The notes below the pieces were generated by a model. The model was given only the letters and a program-made list of their open reading frames with translations. It was not told the origin of the DNA and did not search any database. Source: Inquilinus limosus (GTDB lineage: Bacteria > Pseudomonadota > Alphaproteobacteria > DSM-16000 > Inquilinaceae). Taken from it: a stretch of 64,000 nt of DNA. Each line of letters begins with the position of its first letter. The stretch's first letter is position 1. Below are positions 9,445 through 18,320 of the stretch, one piece after another. Location: NCBI RefSeq assembly GCF_002195995.1, contig NZ_NHON01000001.1, positions 259,906-323,905 of the forward strand, read 5' to 3'. The position numbers and the translations under genes were made by a program.

Positions 9445-10860
9445 TCAGCGGCGCGCGAGCCGGGACGCGGCATAGCCGCTGACCTCGTCGCCCGCCGTGC
9501 GTTCGAGCAGGAAGGAAAAGCCGACGCTGACGAAGCAGATCGCCGCCAGCAGCGCGAAGGCGCCGGAGAAATGCGCGACGGGTGCGGCCTCTGGCGCCAG
9601 CCCCTGGGCCAGCCGGACGGCGAGCGCAGCCACCGCCACGCCGAAGCCGGTCGACAGGTTCTGGAAGGTGAGGAACAGGCTGGTCGCCGCCGCCATCCGC
9701 GGCGTTTCGACATCGGCGTAGGAGACGGTGCCATAGGCATTCATGTTCAAGGACCGGCACAGGCCGAAGACCAGCAGCACCGCCGCGATCGCCGGCAGGG
9801 GCCAGTTGACCGTCATCGCGGCGTAGCCGACCAGCAGTACGCCGCAGACGAACCCGCTGACGATCAGGGACGAGCGGAAGCCGTAGGTCTTGAGAATGCG
9901 CGTGCTGAAGGCCTTCATGGCGAGGCCGCCGACTGCCGGCACCAGCACGATGAGACCGCCTTCCAGCGCCGAGTAGCCGAAGCCGAGCTGGAAGGCGACG
10001 GGCAGCAGGAACGGCAGACCGCCGACCGACAGACGGAAGACCGACCCGCCGACCAAGGACCAGCGGAAGGTCGGGACCGTCAGCAGGCTCAGGTCCAGCA
10101 CCGGTTGCGGCCGGCGGCGGGCATGCAGCAGGTAGGCGACCATCGCCGCCCCCGAGACCGCGAAGATGCCGAGCGCCAAGTTAAGTCCGCCAAGGCCGTG
10201 AGCGATCGCCTCCACCCCTGCCGCCGCCGAGGCGAAGCAAAGGGCGGTCAGCAGGAAGCCGGGAATGTCGAACCGCACCGGCTCCTCCTGCCGGAATTGC
10301 TCGATCCTGGTCAGGATCAGGACCAGGGCGACGAGACCCAGCGGGATGTTGATGAAGAAGACCCAGCGCCAGGAGGCATAGGTGGTGATGAGGCCGCCAA
10401 GGGCCGGGCCGATCACCGGCGCCACCATGGCGGGCAGCAGCACCCAGGCCATGGCCTCCACCATCTCGGATTTGGAGACGCTGCGCAGCACGATCAGCCG
10501 CCCGATCGGGGCCATCATCGCGCCGCCGAGGCCTTGCAGCACCCGGGCGGCGACCAGCGCCTCCAGACTGTCCGCGATGCCGCAGAGGAAAGACGCCGCG
10601 GTGAAGATGAGCGTCGCCGCCGCAAAGACCGTGCGGGTGCCGAACCGGTCGGCGATCTTGCCGCTGATCGGCACAAAGGCGGCGAGGCTGAGGATATAGG
10701 CCGTCATCGCGAGATTGAGCGACAACGGCTCGACGGCGAGCGCGCGTGCGATCTCCGGCACCGCCGTCGCAATGATGGTCGTGTCGAGTTGCTCCATGAA
10801 GAAGGCACCCGCGACGATCAAGGCGATGGTGCGCGAACGGGGGGAAAGCGCCGTGCTCAT
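9445..10860 (-). CDS. DHA2-type MFS drug/solute exporter
   Basis: This 471-residue inner-membrane protein has about fourteen hydrophobic segments, the layout of the DHA2 (14-helix) drug:H+ antiporter family. Motif A appears as GKIADRFGTRTVF and the antiporter motif C as APVIGPALGGLI, preceded by the DTTIIATAVPEIA helix typical of EmrB-like proteins. Its ATG overlaps the ATPase stop by four bases (ATGA). Placed within an organosulfur uptake operon, it may export a toxic product such as sulfite or an aldehyde, but that is inference from context; a general drug exporter is equally possible from sequence alone. Confidence 0.9.
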   Translation of the reverse strand: MSTALSPRSRTIALIVAGAFFMEQLDTTIIATAVPEIARALAVEPLSLNLAMTAYILSLAAFVPISGKIADRFGTRTVFAAATLIFTAASFLCGIADSLEALVAARVLQGLGGAMMAPIGRLIVLRSVSKSEMVEAMAWVLLPAMVAPVIGPALGGLITTYASWRWVFFINIPLGLVALVLILTRIEQFRQEEPVRFDIPGFLLTALCFASAAAGVEAIAHGLGGLNLALGIFAVSGAAMVAYLLHARRRPQPVLDLSLLTVPTFRWSLVGGSVFRLSVGGLPFLLPVAFQLGFGYSALEGGLIVLVPAVGGLAMKAFSTRILKTYGFRSSLIVSGFVCGVLLVGYAAMTVNWPLPAIAAVLLVFGLCRSLNMNAYGTVSYADVETPRMAAATSLFLTFQNLSTGFGVAVAALAVRLAQGLAPEAAPVAHFSGAFALLAAICFVSVGFSFLLERTAGDEVSGYAASRLARR

Positions 10861-11630
10861 ATCGCCATGCCCCGGACTTCGGCGGTCTCCGCATCCTCGA
10901 TGCGGGCACGGATCGCCTCGCGCAGCCGGGAGCGCCCCCCCGCCCCCGCGAAATCCACGACGTCGAAGTCGGCCGCGACATGGCCGGGACGTCCGAAGAC
11001 CAGGATGCGGTTGGCGAGCGCCAGGGCCTCATCGATCGAATGGGTGATCTGGAGGACGGTCTTGCCGGTCTCCCGCGCGATCTCCTTGAAGGCGGCGCGC
11101 AGCGTATGGGCCGTCACCTCGTCGAGATGGCCGAAGGCCTCGTCGGCAACCAGGATATCGGGGTCGCTGACCAGCGCCCGGGCCAGCGCCACCCGCTGCC
11201 GCATCCCGCCCGAAAGCTCGTGCGGGAAGGCATCCTCGTATCCGGCCAACCCTACCTTGGCCAGGCACTCCTCCGCGCTGGGGGCCTCGGGACCGCGTGG
11301 GCCGATGATCTCCAGCGGCACCCGGACATTGCCGACGGCCGTGCGCCAAGGTAGCAGCCGGTCGGACTGGAAGACGCAGCCGATGCGCCCCCGCAGCGCC
11401 CGAAAATCACGAGCGGGATCGTGCCCGAAGACAGTGATCTTCCCCGAGGTTGGCCGGTCGAGGCCGAGGAGCAGGTTGACCGTTGTCGACTTGCCGCAGC
11501 CGGTGCGGCCGAGGATGCAGACGTAGTCCCCACGCTCGACTGCGAATTGCAGCCCCAGCACCGCGGGGCGCCGCACCGGCCGCGGAAAGATTCTGGTCAC
11601 GTCCGAGAAGCGGATGGCGATCTCAACCAT
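10857..11630 (-). CDS. Nitrate/sulfonate/taurine-type ABC transporter ATPase (SsuB/TauB family)
   Basis: This 257-residue ATPase has Walker A GRTGCGKST, a Q-loop in VFQSDRLLPWRT (the LLPW form is characteristic of SsuB/TauB/NrtD proteins), signature [15 protein letters not shown] and an H-loop in ITHSIDEAL. The Walker B segment reads ADEAFGHLD where most relatives have DEPFG, a mild change that keeps the catalytic glutamate. It overlaps the permease gene by eight bases and the MFS gene by four, so all three are likely translated from one message. It powers import of a sulfonate-like compound together with the two genes upstream. Confidence 0.93.
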   Translation of the reverse strand: MVEIAIRFSDVTRIFPRPVRRPAVLGLQFAVERGDYVCILGRTGCGKSTTVNLLLGLDRPTSGKITVFGHDPARDFRALRGRIGCVFQSDRLLPWRTAVGNVRVPLEIIGPRGPEAPSAEECLAKVGLAGYEDAFPHELSGGMRQRVALARALVSDPDILVADEAFGHLDEVTAHTLRAAFKEIARETGKTVLQITHSIDEALALANRILVFGRPGHVAADFDVVDFAGAGGRSRLREAIRARIEDAETAEVRGMAI

Positions 11631-12480
11631 GGGACGTCTCGTTCCTCGGGCGCCATCTGAGGACGCGCCTTTCGATGGCGGACAGGACGAGGTTGCCCAG
11701 GATCACGAAGGCGACGAGCGCGGCGGTCCAGACGATCACCTGGTCCATGCGGAATAATTCCTGCGACAGCCGAAGCTGATGTCCAATGCCAGTGATGCCG
11801 CCCAGAAGCTCGGCCATGATGGTGACGCGGGTGCCGTTGCCGATATTGACCCGCCAGACGGTGAGCAGCGACGGCAGGGTGGATGGAACCACCAGGATGC
11901 GCAGGACCTGGAGCAGGTTCGGTCGCAGGGCCCGTACCATGTCCCAGAGGTCCCGCGGGATCGACCGCACCGCGTCCCGGGCCTGGTAGAAGAAGCTCGG
12001 CAAGGCCGCCGTCACCACCACGAAGGCGATGCGGGTCTCCATGTCGCGGAACCACAGGATCGCGAAGATGATCCAGCAGACTGCTGGAATCCCCTGCTTC
12101 AACTCGACCAGCGGCACGAGGAACCGCTCGATCCGCCGGTTGAGCGCCGCCCCCACCCCCAACGCCGAAGCGATGAAGAAGGACCCGATCAAGGATAGCG
12201 TGATGCGGAGATAGGTCGTCCCGATGGACAGGAGGGTCGAAGGCGTCTCGAAGGTCTGCACGGCCGTCGCCCAGATCTTCTGCAGCGGCGGGAAGAACAT
12301 CGGCGGATAGTTTGCGGATGCGATCTGCCACAGCACCAGCAGCCCGACGAGGGCAATCGTCCCCTCGACATTGACGCCTCTCAGCCGGCGGCCGAGCCGT
12401 CCAAGCAACGCGGGCCGCCCGTCTTCCGCGTATCCTCGGCGCCGGGGCTTTTCGCCGACGAGTGCAGCATCCTCCGTCAT
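11623..12480 (-). CDS. Nitrate/sulfonate/taurine-type ABC transporter permease (SsuC/TauC family)
   Basis: This 285-residue inner-membrane protein has a long basic cytoplasmic N-terminus followed by six hydrophobic segments, beginning at about residue 40. The family coupling region is visible around ALRPNLLQVLRILVVPSTLP, and the helix VNIGNGTRVTIMAELLGG matches the sulfonate-permease type. It follows the binding-protein gene by 20 bases and overlaps the ATPase gene. It should form the homodimeric channel of the importer. The N-terminal arginine-rich extension is longer than usual but has no clear function. Confidence 0.92.
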   Translation of the reverse strand: MTEDAALVGEKPRRRGYAEDGRPALLGRLGRRLRGVNVEGTIALVGLLVLWQIASANYPPMFFPPLQKIWATAVQTFETPSTLLSIGTTYLRITLSLIGSFFIASALGVGAALNRRIERFLVPLVELKQGIPAVCWIIFAILWFRDMETRIAFVVVTAALPSFFYQARDAVRSIPRDLWDMVRALRPNLLQVLRILVVPSTLPSLLTVWRVNIGNGTRVTIMAELLGGITGIGHQLRLSQELFRMDQVIVWTAALVAFVILGNLVLSAIERRVLRWRPRNETSHG

Positions 12481-12500
12481 GACCTCATTCCCGGTCGGGC

Positions 12501-13508
12501 TCAGGGCCGGAAATCCGACACGTAGAGCTTCAGCTCCTCATCGGTCAGCGGCCGCTCCAGCTGCTCCGCCTCGGGCAGAAGCTTCTGGGTCAGTTCGGCA
12601 ATAGCCGACCGGTAGTCGGCGATTGGTCGGATGTTGATGAGGTGCGGGAAGCGGGTGAAGACATCGTTGAGGGCCGCCTCCGGCACCTGGGCGTCCGCCG
12701 CAACGAGTGCGGCGGCCTTCGCCGGATTCTGGCGCACATAATCGGCGGCCTCGACGTTCGCTGCATAGAAGCGGCGGGCCAGGGCGGCATTCTCCGGCTC
12801 GTCATACCAGGTTTTCCACACCCCGAAGGCGATGCTCGGCATCGCCGGCGCGTCGGATGTCCTGGCCCAAAGCGCTTTGTCGAAGATCGAGAAGGCTTTG
12901 AGGTCTGGACCGCCTTCTGAAAGAAGCGTCGCGGTCTCGGTCGGATTGGCCGCAAGCGCGTCGACCCGGCCAGTGGTCAGCTCAGCGAGCGCCGCCGCCC
13001 CCCGGCCAGAGGTCGAACGGATTTGCACCGAGGATAAATCCAGCCCCGACTGCGACAGCAGCCAGGCCGCGCTCGCCCAGGAGCCGGTGACCGTATCGGC
13101 CAGCAGGGTGCGCCCCGCGAGGTCCTTGGCTGTCTTAATCTCGGAATTGGTGGTGACGATATAATAGTCATAGTCGAAAATGTTCCAGAGCAGCGAGATC
13201 TGCGATCCTTGTTCGACAAAGCGCGCCACCGCCGAGATCGAGGAGCAGTAGCAGACCGGATCTGCGCCGGTCGCAAAATCGGCATAGGCGACGCGGGATG
13301 GCTTGGCCGTCACCTCCAGCTTGAAGCCGTGCTTCGTGTCGAGACCCAGCTGCTGGATCAGCACGGGAAGCCAGATGCTTTGCGAGGGTGGCGCGAAGAC
13401 CGTAACGTCGAGCCTCGGAAGTTCCTGAGCTGCAGCAGCCCCCGGAGCCAAGGCCGCGACAGAGATCGCAGCGGTGACCACGGTGGCGTGAGAGAGGCTG
13501 CGGAACAT
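12501..13508 (-). CDS. SsuA/NMT1-type periplasmic substrate-binding protein
   Basis: This 335-residue protein begins with a Sec signal peptide (hydrophobic core VVTAAISVAALAPG, probable cleavage after AAAA near residue 27) and continues as an SsuA/THI5-like receptor, including YADFATGADPVCYCSSIS where the ligand loop lies. The ATG at 13508 was chosen because the signal peptide starts there and an AGGAG lies about ten bases upstream; an earlier in-frame start would add an arginine-rich tail with no signal. It is the first gene of the minus-strand operon. The upstream 100 bases are AT-rich and should hold its promoter. Sulfonate or sulfate-ester binding is the likely role from context. Confidence 0.9.
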   Translation of the reverse strand: MFRSLSHATVVTAAISVAALAPGAAAAQELPRLDVTVFAPPSQSIWLPVLIQQLGLDTKHGFKLEVTAKPSRVAYADFATGADPVCYCSSISAVARFVEQGSQISLLWNIFDYDYYIVTTNSEIKTAKDLAGRTLLADTVTGSWASAAWLLSQSGLDLSSVQIRSTSGRGAAALAELTTGRVDALAANPTETATLLSEGGPDLKAFSIFDKALWARTSDAPAMPSIAFGVWKTWYDEPENAALARRFYAANVEAADYVRQNPAKAAALVAADAQVPEAALNDVFTRFPHLINIRPIADYRSAIAELTQKLLPEAEQLERPLTDEELKLYVSDFRP

Positions 13509-14363
13509 TGGACAGTGTCTCCTCGAAGAACATGGCATACGCGCCGGCACAGCGTCGAAACCACTCGATCCTTGAGTTACTCACCTCCAAACACACACAT
13601 CGGACAATTGAAATATTTTAATTAACATTAAATATTCGATATATTGGATTGAGCTCACTGACACCAAACTCACCGAATCCGGCCTTCCGCAGCTCCGCTT
13701 GTGCGAGGCATCGAGAGCCCTGAGGCGCAGGCGGAGTTCAGGCAAGTGTGCTGCCTACGGTCCGATCACCGAGGCTGCCTGGCCGGTGATCGGCGACGCG
13801 CTCTTCCTGGACGAGGCCCGGTCACGGCCGAGGCGACTGAGAACCGCTGCAATGGCCGAGACGCTGCTCGTCCGGCTGCTGGCGCTGATCGCGGCCGACC
13901 AGATCGAGGCCTACGGCAAGGCCGCGGTAGCGGGGTTGAACGATGAGGTCGACCACGCCTCGGCCCCGATCCACACGCTGCACTTCGGCACCGTGTTCTG
14001 CGATGCCGTGGGCGGCTGAACTTCAGCAACACCCGCGGGCTGGCCGGCATCTCCGTGACCGTGCCGATGCTCGGCCATTTCGAGGAGGTCGACGAGGCGC
14101 GCAGGATCTTCGATGCGCAGAGCTTGCCGGGTTTCCAGGTGGACGTTCGGACATCCATCCCGACGGCATCCTGAATCTACTGGAACCCGCATCGGCATCG
14201 TTTCGCCTGCCGCATTGGTCTGCCCATTCACTCGGCTCGAAGGCGCCACAAGCGGAAGCCGCCGACGCACTTCTGAAGCAGACACAACCGTCGTTCGTGG
14301 TAAAATTGCGCCGCTCATGTTGATGTTCGCTGTGGTGGGAGGGTGGCCTTGGAGTGTTAGGCG
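13509..14363. other. Gene-poor stretch with possible decayed coding sequence
   Basis: An AT-rich block at about 13600-13660 should belong to the promoter of the SsuA-type gene. From about 13680 to 14180 the plus strand has protein-like pieces in shifting frames, such as AETLLVRLLALIAADQIEAYG near 13856 and GISVTVPMLGHFEEVDEARR near 14048, separated by stops. This looks like a broken gene, but I do not recognise the family and could not join the frames. A copy of the 45-bp repeat lies at 14243-14287. Confidence 0.3.
14243..14287 (+). repeat. 45-bp intergenic repeat, single divergent copy
   Basis: The unit begins GCGCCACAAGCGG and ends in GAAGCAGACAC, with the GAC at the same offset (positions 39-41 of the unit) as in the better copies elsewhere in the window. 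No second unit was found 94-96 bases away. It lies just upstream of the recombinase gene. Confidence 0.35.
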
Positions 14364-14999
14364 ATGCCCATCACCACCGATGATCCGAACGCCCCGACAG
14401 ATCGGCGCGTCCCATGGAACAAGGGTCAGCTCGTCGGACAGAAGCGGCCGCTGAGGCCAAAGGATGCCTGGTCCATCCGAGCACGGCTCGAAATCGATGA
14501 TCGTGAGCGCGATCTGGCGCTGTTCAATCTCGCGATCGACAGCAAGCTCCGGGCCAGCGACCTGGTCAGCTTGAAGATCGAGGACGTCCAGATCGGGGGA
14601 CGCGTCCGGGACCGGGCGACCATTGTCCAGCAAAAGACCGCCCGGCCGGTTCAGTTCGAACTGACCGACAACACTCGTAAATCATTGCAGGCTTGGCTGG
14701 CCCATCGCGGATCGACGGCCGGCTTCCTGTTTCCCAGCTGCGTCCGAAGCCAGGCTCATCTCTCCACACGTCAGTACGCTCGCCTTGTCCATGGATGGGT
14801 GACTGAAGCCGGCCTCGACAGCCCATCCTACGGGACACATTCGATGCGGCGCACCAAGGCGACACAGATCTACCGCAAGACCGGAAATCTGAGAGCGGTC
14901 CAGCTCCTACTCGGTCATAGGAAGCTCGAGAGCACTGTCCGCTATCTCGGCATCGAGGTCGACGACGCCCTCAGCATCTCCGAGCAGCTCGATCTATGA
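14364..14999 (+). CDS. Short tyrosine recombinase / phage-integrase family protein
   Basis: This 211-residue protein is a catalytic-domain-only tyrosine recombinase. All the family residues are visible: R63 in KLRASDL, K91 in QQKTARP, H159 and R162 in THSMRRTKAT, H185 in LLGHRKLEST and the nucleophile Y194 in TVRYLGIE. A separate core-binding domain is absent; only about 35 residues precede the catalytic fold, which is the usual size for a stand-alone integrase-like family common in alphaproteobacteria. It is flanked by decayed sequence upstream and by a strong hairpin and a 45-bp repeat downstream. No obvious attachment-site repeat was found nearby. Confidence 0.88.
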   Translation: MPITTDDPNAPTDRRVPWNKGQLVGQKRPLRPKDAWSIRARLEIDDRERDLALFNLAIDSKLRASDLVSLKIEDVQIGGRVRDRATIVQQKTARPVQFELTDNTRKSLQAWLAHRGSTAGFLFPSCVRSQAHLSTRQYARLVHGWVTEAGLDSPSYGTHSMRRTKATQIYRKTGNLRAVQLLLGHRKLESTVRYLGIEVDDALSISEQLDL

Positions 15000-15038
15000 C
15001 GGCGCTGTGACACGCGCCACGCGACCTCTATCGATCTC

Positions 15039-15071
15039 GACGGTCGGGGTAGCTCGCCTACCCTGACCGTC
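15039..15071. terminator. Strong hairpin 40 bases downstream of the recombinase
   Basis: The arms GACGGTCGGGGTAG (15039-15052) and CTACCCTGACCGTC (15058-15071) pair over 14 positions with one G-T wobble and a five-base loop. There is no T-tract after it, so it is either a GC-type terminator or a structural element linked to the recombinase. Confidence 0.55.
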
Positions 15072-15073
15072 CC

Positions 15074-15118
15074 ACGCCAAAAGCGATCATCCCGCTGCCG
15101 GCCCGATTCCGGACATCG
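15074..15118 (+). repeat. 45-bp intergenic repeat
   Basis: The unit starts ACGCCAAAAGCGATCATC and ends TTCCGGACATCG, matching the conserved ends at the same offsets as the other copies. A degenerate second unit may start near 15168 (GCGCTCAAAACCGGCC), 94 bases on. The rest of 15119-15494 shows no gene I can support. Confidence 0.5.
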
Positions 15119-15494
15119 CTCGAGCCGGTAGAAGCCGGCATGTCTCGATCAGCCCAGGTCTCAAACCGCGCTCAAAACCGGCCGTCACAACCGGTTCACG
15201 AATTGCCCTGGACTTTGCGTCCGTCAGGTCGGCCTCACCCTCGGCACTCCATGGCTGAAATCCCCGGACCTATGTCCTTTCCGCCATAAGAAGTGGTCCG
15301 TACTGTCGCGGTTGCTTCAGCAAACGACGGAGCCTTCGATGGCCGAACTTACGACCGCTGGACCGGTCGTCCCGGCTCCCCGTGATGTTCTCGCGCTCGG
15401 CCCCAGCGCCGCGGCCTTCGCGGCTCTACCGCATTGGCTAGCCATTGCGCAGAGCCTTCTTCCCCTCACTCCTGCACCCGGAGAATCCGAAAAC

Positions 15495-16331
15495 ATGGGA
15501 ACGGTTACGACGAGCGACGGTGTCGAGATCTACTTCAAGGACTGGGGTTCCAAGGATGCTCAGCCTCTGGTTTTCCATCATGGCTGGCCGCTCAGCGCCG
15601 ACGACTGGGACACCCAACTCCTCTACTTCGTTGACAAGGGCTACCGTGTCGTGGCCCACGACCGACGCGGCCACGGGCGTTCAAGCCAGGTCGCTGACGA
15701 CCACGATATGGATCACTACGCGAGCGATGCCGCCGCCGTCGTCGAGCATCTCGACCTCAGGAATGCCGTTCATATCGGTCATTCGACCGGTGGCGGCGAG
15801 GCGACCCGCTACGTCGCCCGCCATGGCCAGCCGCAGGGTCGTGTCGCCAAGCTCGTACTGATCGGCGCAGTGCCGCCGATCATGGTGAAGACGACGGCCA
15901 ACCCCGGCGGACTTCCCGTCGAGGTCTTCGATGGCTTGCGGCAGCAGCTTGCCGCCAATCGCGCCCAATTCTACCTCGATCTAGCAAGCGGGCCCTTCTA
16001 CAGCTTCAATCGGCCCAACGCGAAGCCGTCCCCAGGTGTGATCCAGAATTGGTGGCGACAGGGCATGATCGGTGGGGCCAAGGCGCACTATGATGGTATC
16101 AAGGCCTTCTCAGAAACCGACTTCACCGAAGACCTCAAGGTCATCGACGTGCCGACGCTCGTCATGCATGGGGATGACGACCAGATCGTACCGGTTGCCG
16201 ATTCCGCGCCGCTGTCCTCCAAGCTGCTGAGGAAGGCGACGCTGAAGGTCTACGAGGGACTTCCGCACGGCATGTGCACGACGCATGCCGAGATAATCAA
16301 TCCCGATCTGCTCGCCTTCATCAAGGCCTAA
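15495..16331 (+). CDS. Alpha/beta hydrolase, non-haem chloroperoxidase/esterase family
   Basis: This 278-residue cytoplasmic hydrolase matches the cofactor-free chloroperoxidase/arylesterase group. The triad is S97 in GHSTGGGE, D228 or D229 in [10 protein letters not shown] and H258 in GLPHGM; the oxyanion-hole tryptophan is in [12 protein letters not shown]. In this group the enzyme hydrolyses esters or forms peracids from carboxylic acids and peroxide. The ATG at 15495 gives the standard family N-terminus ([18 protein letters not shown]); the frame stays open upstream to an ATG at 15312, adding 61 residues without known homology, which I regard as unlikely. The gene is monocistronic and ends at a clear hairpin. 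Confidence 0.88.
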   Translation: MGTVTTSDGVEIYFKDWGSKDAQPLVFHHGWPLSADDWDTQLLYFVDKGYRVVAHDRRGHGRSSQVADDHDMDHYASDAAAVVEHLDLRNAVHIGHSTGGGEATRYVARHGQPQGRVAKLVLIGAVPPIMVKTTANPGGLPVEVFDGLRQQLAANRAQFYLDLASGPFYSFNRPNAKPSPGVIQNWWRQGMIGGAKAHYDGIKAFSETDFTEDLKVIDVPTLVMHGDDDQIVPVADSAPLSSKLLRKATLKVYEGLPHGMCTTHAEIINPDLLAFIKA

Positions 16332-16342
16332 GCAGTCCGAGC

Positions 16343-16373
16343 CGCGCCGGTCCCCGCATCGGGGATCGGCGCG
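16343..16373. terminator. Bidirectional hairpin terminator
   Basis: Arms CGCGCCGGTCCCCG (16343-16356) and CGGGGATCGGCGCG (16360-16373) form a 14-pair stem with one wobble and a three-base CAT loop. It lies between the hydrolase gene and the convergent GlxA-type regulator, so it may serve both. Confidence 0.65.
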
Positions 16374-16406
16374 ACCGCTGCCGGTCTTCGCCTCCTTTCC
16401 GAGCGT

Positions 16407-17351
16407 TTAACTGTCCCGGCCTGCGCGCCGCGCCGCCTGCGGCGTCAGCCCCAGGATGCGAATGAAGCTTTGGCGCATTCTCTCCGCATCCCCGAACCCG
16501 GTCGCTCGCGCAATCTGGTCGAGCGTCTCTCGCCCTTCCTCGACTCTTGGTCGGGCAGCTTCCACCCTCAGGCGTTCGACCGCCTTCGCAGGGGTCGTCC
16601 CTGTTGACGCGAGAAACACGCGGTTGAACTGACGAACGCTCAGCCTGGCCGCTTCAGCCAGCCTCTCTACCGGGAGAGGCTCGGACAGATGCTCCCGCGC
16701 GAAGGACAGGGCATCGCGAATTCGGCCAGGCTCGGGATCAAGTTCGAGCAGCGACGAGTACTGGAACTGTCCGCCGGGGCGCCGGTAGTACACCACCAGC
16801 ATCCTGGCGACGGCGCGGGATATCTCCCGGCCGAGATCCTCTTCGATCAACGCCAGAGTCATGTCGATGCCGGCGGTCATGCCCGCAGACGTCCATACGC
16901 CGCGATCATGAATGAAGATCCGGTCGCCATCGACCCGGACGGCCGGATGGGATGCCTGCAGCTTCGCCGCGTAGCGCCAATGGGTGGTCGCCTTGTGTCC
17001 ATCCAGGAGCCCGCTTGCTGCCAGCATGAAAGCTCCCATGCAGACACTCGCGGTACGGCAGGCCCGCAAGGATGCGGCGCGCAGAATATCGATACTCTCA
17101 CCAGTGATCGGACGGTCGGCCAGCGCAAAGTTCCCCACCGCGATCACGGTGTCTATCCCTGCCGGAAGCTCGCCCTCTGTCATGACTATCGCTCCGGTCG
17201 AACTCCCGACAGCTCCGCCGGCCGACGACACGACGTGCAGCCGGTAGCTGCCAGGCGCCATCTCTTCGGCCGAGGTCAGGGCTTCGAGTGGACCGCTCAA
17301 ATCCAGCAGCACGAATCCGGGGCAGACGAAGAAAACGATCTCGCGGGCCAT
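16407..17351 (-). CDS. GlxA-type transcriptional regulator (DJ-1/PfpI domain plus AraC helix-turn-helix)
   Basis: This 314-residue regulator has an N-terminal DJ-1/PfpI-like domain (residues about 5-175), with the nucleophile-elbow cysteine in ASVCMGAFMLAASG and the family motif THWRYAAKLQASHPAVRVD, followed by two AraC helix-turn-helix units (residues about 225-310, with LSVRQFNRVFLASTG and DQIARATGFGDAERMRQSF). In this family the first domain usually senses a metabolite rather than acting as an amidase. It is divergent from the exported isochorismatase-like gene and probably controls it. No strong ribosome site precedes the ATG. Confidence 0.9.
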   Translation of the reverse strand: MAREIVFFVCPGFVLLDLSGPLEALTSAEEMAPGSYRLHVVSSAGGAVGSSTGAIVMTEGELPAGIDTVIAVGNFALADRPITGESIDILRAASLRACRTASVCMGAFMLAASGLLDGHKATTHWRYAAKLQASHPAVRVDGDRIFIHDRGVWTSAGMTAGIDMTLALIEEDLGREISRAVARMLVVYYRRPGGQFQYSSLLELDPEPGRIRDALSFAREHLSEPLPVERLAEAARLSVRQFNRVFLASTGTTPAKAVERLRVEAARPRVEEGRETLDQIARATGFGDAERMRQSFIRILGLTPQAARRAGRDS

Positions 17352-17357
17352 GTCCGA

Positions 17358-17370
17358 ATTTCGCCGAAAT
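17358..17370. promoter_or_regulatory. Candidate operator in divergent GlxA/isochorismatase region
   Basis: The palindrome ATTTCG-C-CGAAAT lies just upstream of the regulator start (17351) in the region shared with the divergent gene starting at 17441. It could be an autoregulatory operator; this is inference from position and symmetry. Confidence 0.3.
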
Positions 17371-17440
17371 ACGTCATTTCAGCCAAGACTGGTGATCCGT
17401 ATCGTCGCCGTCAATGCAATTCCGAATGGAGGGCAATGAG

Positions 17441-18250
17441 ATGCATGACGATGATTGCTGCAAGCCGCAGCGGCGTTCTTTCCTGACGGCGATGGCTGGC
17501 ATCACGGCGGCGACGGCATTCGCGGCGACGGGGGCCAAACCGGCGCAGGCGGCGGCAGACGCCTATGCTGATCCGGCCCACCCCGCCCTTCAAAAAGGAA
17601 ACATGAGGTTGGATCCTTCCAGGGCTGCTCTGGTGGTCATCGACCCCCAGATCGACTTCATGAGCCCCGAAGGCAAAGCATGGCCGGTGGTCGGGGAAAG
17701 CGTGACCGAGCACAATGTCGTCCAGAATCTAGACCGCCTGTTCCAGGCAGCCAAGGCCGCCGGGATCGCCGTTGCGATCTCACCGCACCATTACTATCAC
17801 TGGGATCATACTTGGAAGGTTCAGGGGCCTCTTGAAATCTTCCAGCACGAGATCGGGATCTTCGATCGAAAGGGACCCTACGCGCTGGATGGCTTCGAGA
17901 ATTCAGGCGCTGATTTCCTCCCGCAATTCAAGAAGTACATCGAGGACGGGCAGACGATCATCTGCTCCCCGCACAAGCTCTATGGGCCACAGGTGAATGA
18001 TCTGCCTTTCCAGCTTCGCAAGCAGCGCGTCGACCAGATCGTCCTCGCCGGCATGCTCGCGAACATGTGCGTCGAGTCCCATCTCAGGGAATTCCTGGAA
18101 CTCGGGTTTGAAGTTGCGGTGGTGCGCGATGCGGTGGCCGCGCCGAAGATCCCCGAGGGAGACGGCTATCTGGCCGCTCTTATAAATTTCCGATACATGG
18201 CGAACGGTCTCTGGACGACGAACGAGACCATCCGGATGCTGAAGGCATAG
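17441..18250 (+). CDS. Tat-exported isochorismatase-family cysteine hydrolase
   Basis: This 269-residue protein has a twin-arginine signal (PQRRSFLTAMAG followed by an alanine-rich core, cleavage near PAQA at residue 37) and a mature isochorismatase-like hydrolase domain. The catalytic triad is visible as D68 in VVIDPQIDFM, K179 in SPHKLYGPQ and C210 in LANMCVESHLREF. Family members hydrolyse amides or ureides such as nicotinamide, biuret or N-carbamoyl compounds. The ATG at 17441 is preferred because GGAGGG precedes it by seven bases; in-frame ATGs at 17414 and 17426 are weaker. A Tat signal on this family is uncommon and places the enzyme in the periplasm. Confidence 0.9.
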   Translation: MHDDDCCKPQRRSFLTAMAGITAATAFAATGAKPAQAAADAYADPAHPALQKGNMRLDPSRAALVVIDPQIDFMSPEGKAWPVVGESVTEHNVVQNLDRLFQAAKAAGIAVAISPHHYYHWDHTWKVQGPLEIFQHEIGIFDRKGPYALDGFENSGADFLPQFKKYIEDGQTIICSPHKLYGPQVNDLPFQLRKQRVDQIVLAGMLANMCVESHLREFLELGFEVAVVRDAVAAPKIPEGDGYLAALINFRYMANGLWTTNETIRMLKA

Positions 18251-18320
18251 TGCCGCAACGAAGCGTGCCTGATAGTTGGATGTGCCAGAGCGGAAAGGCC
18301 GTCCTGATCCAACCTGAACT

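Noticed and set aside
8884-11526. 880-codon plus-strand frame opposite the dioxygenase, MFS and ATPase genes
   Set aside because: It crosses three clear genes on the other strand and has no domain pattern.
15312-15494. 61-residue N-terminal extension of the chloroperoxidase-like hydrolase
   Set aside because: The family N-terminus starts at 15495, and the extension has no recognised signal or domain.
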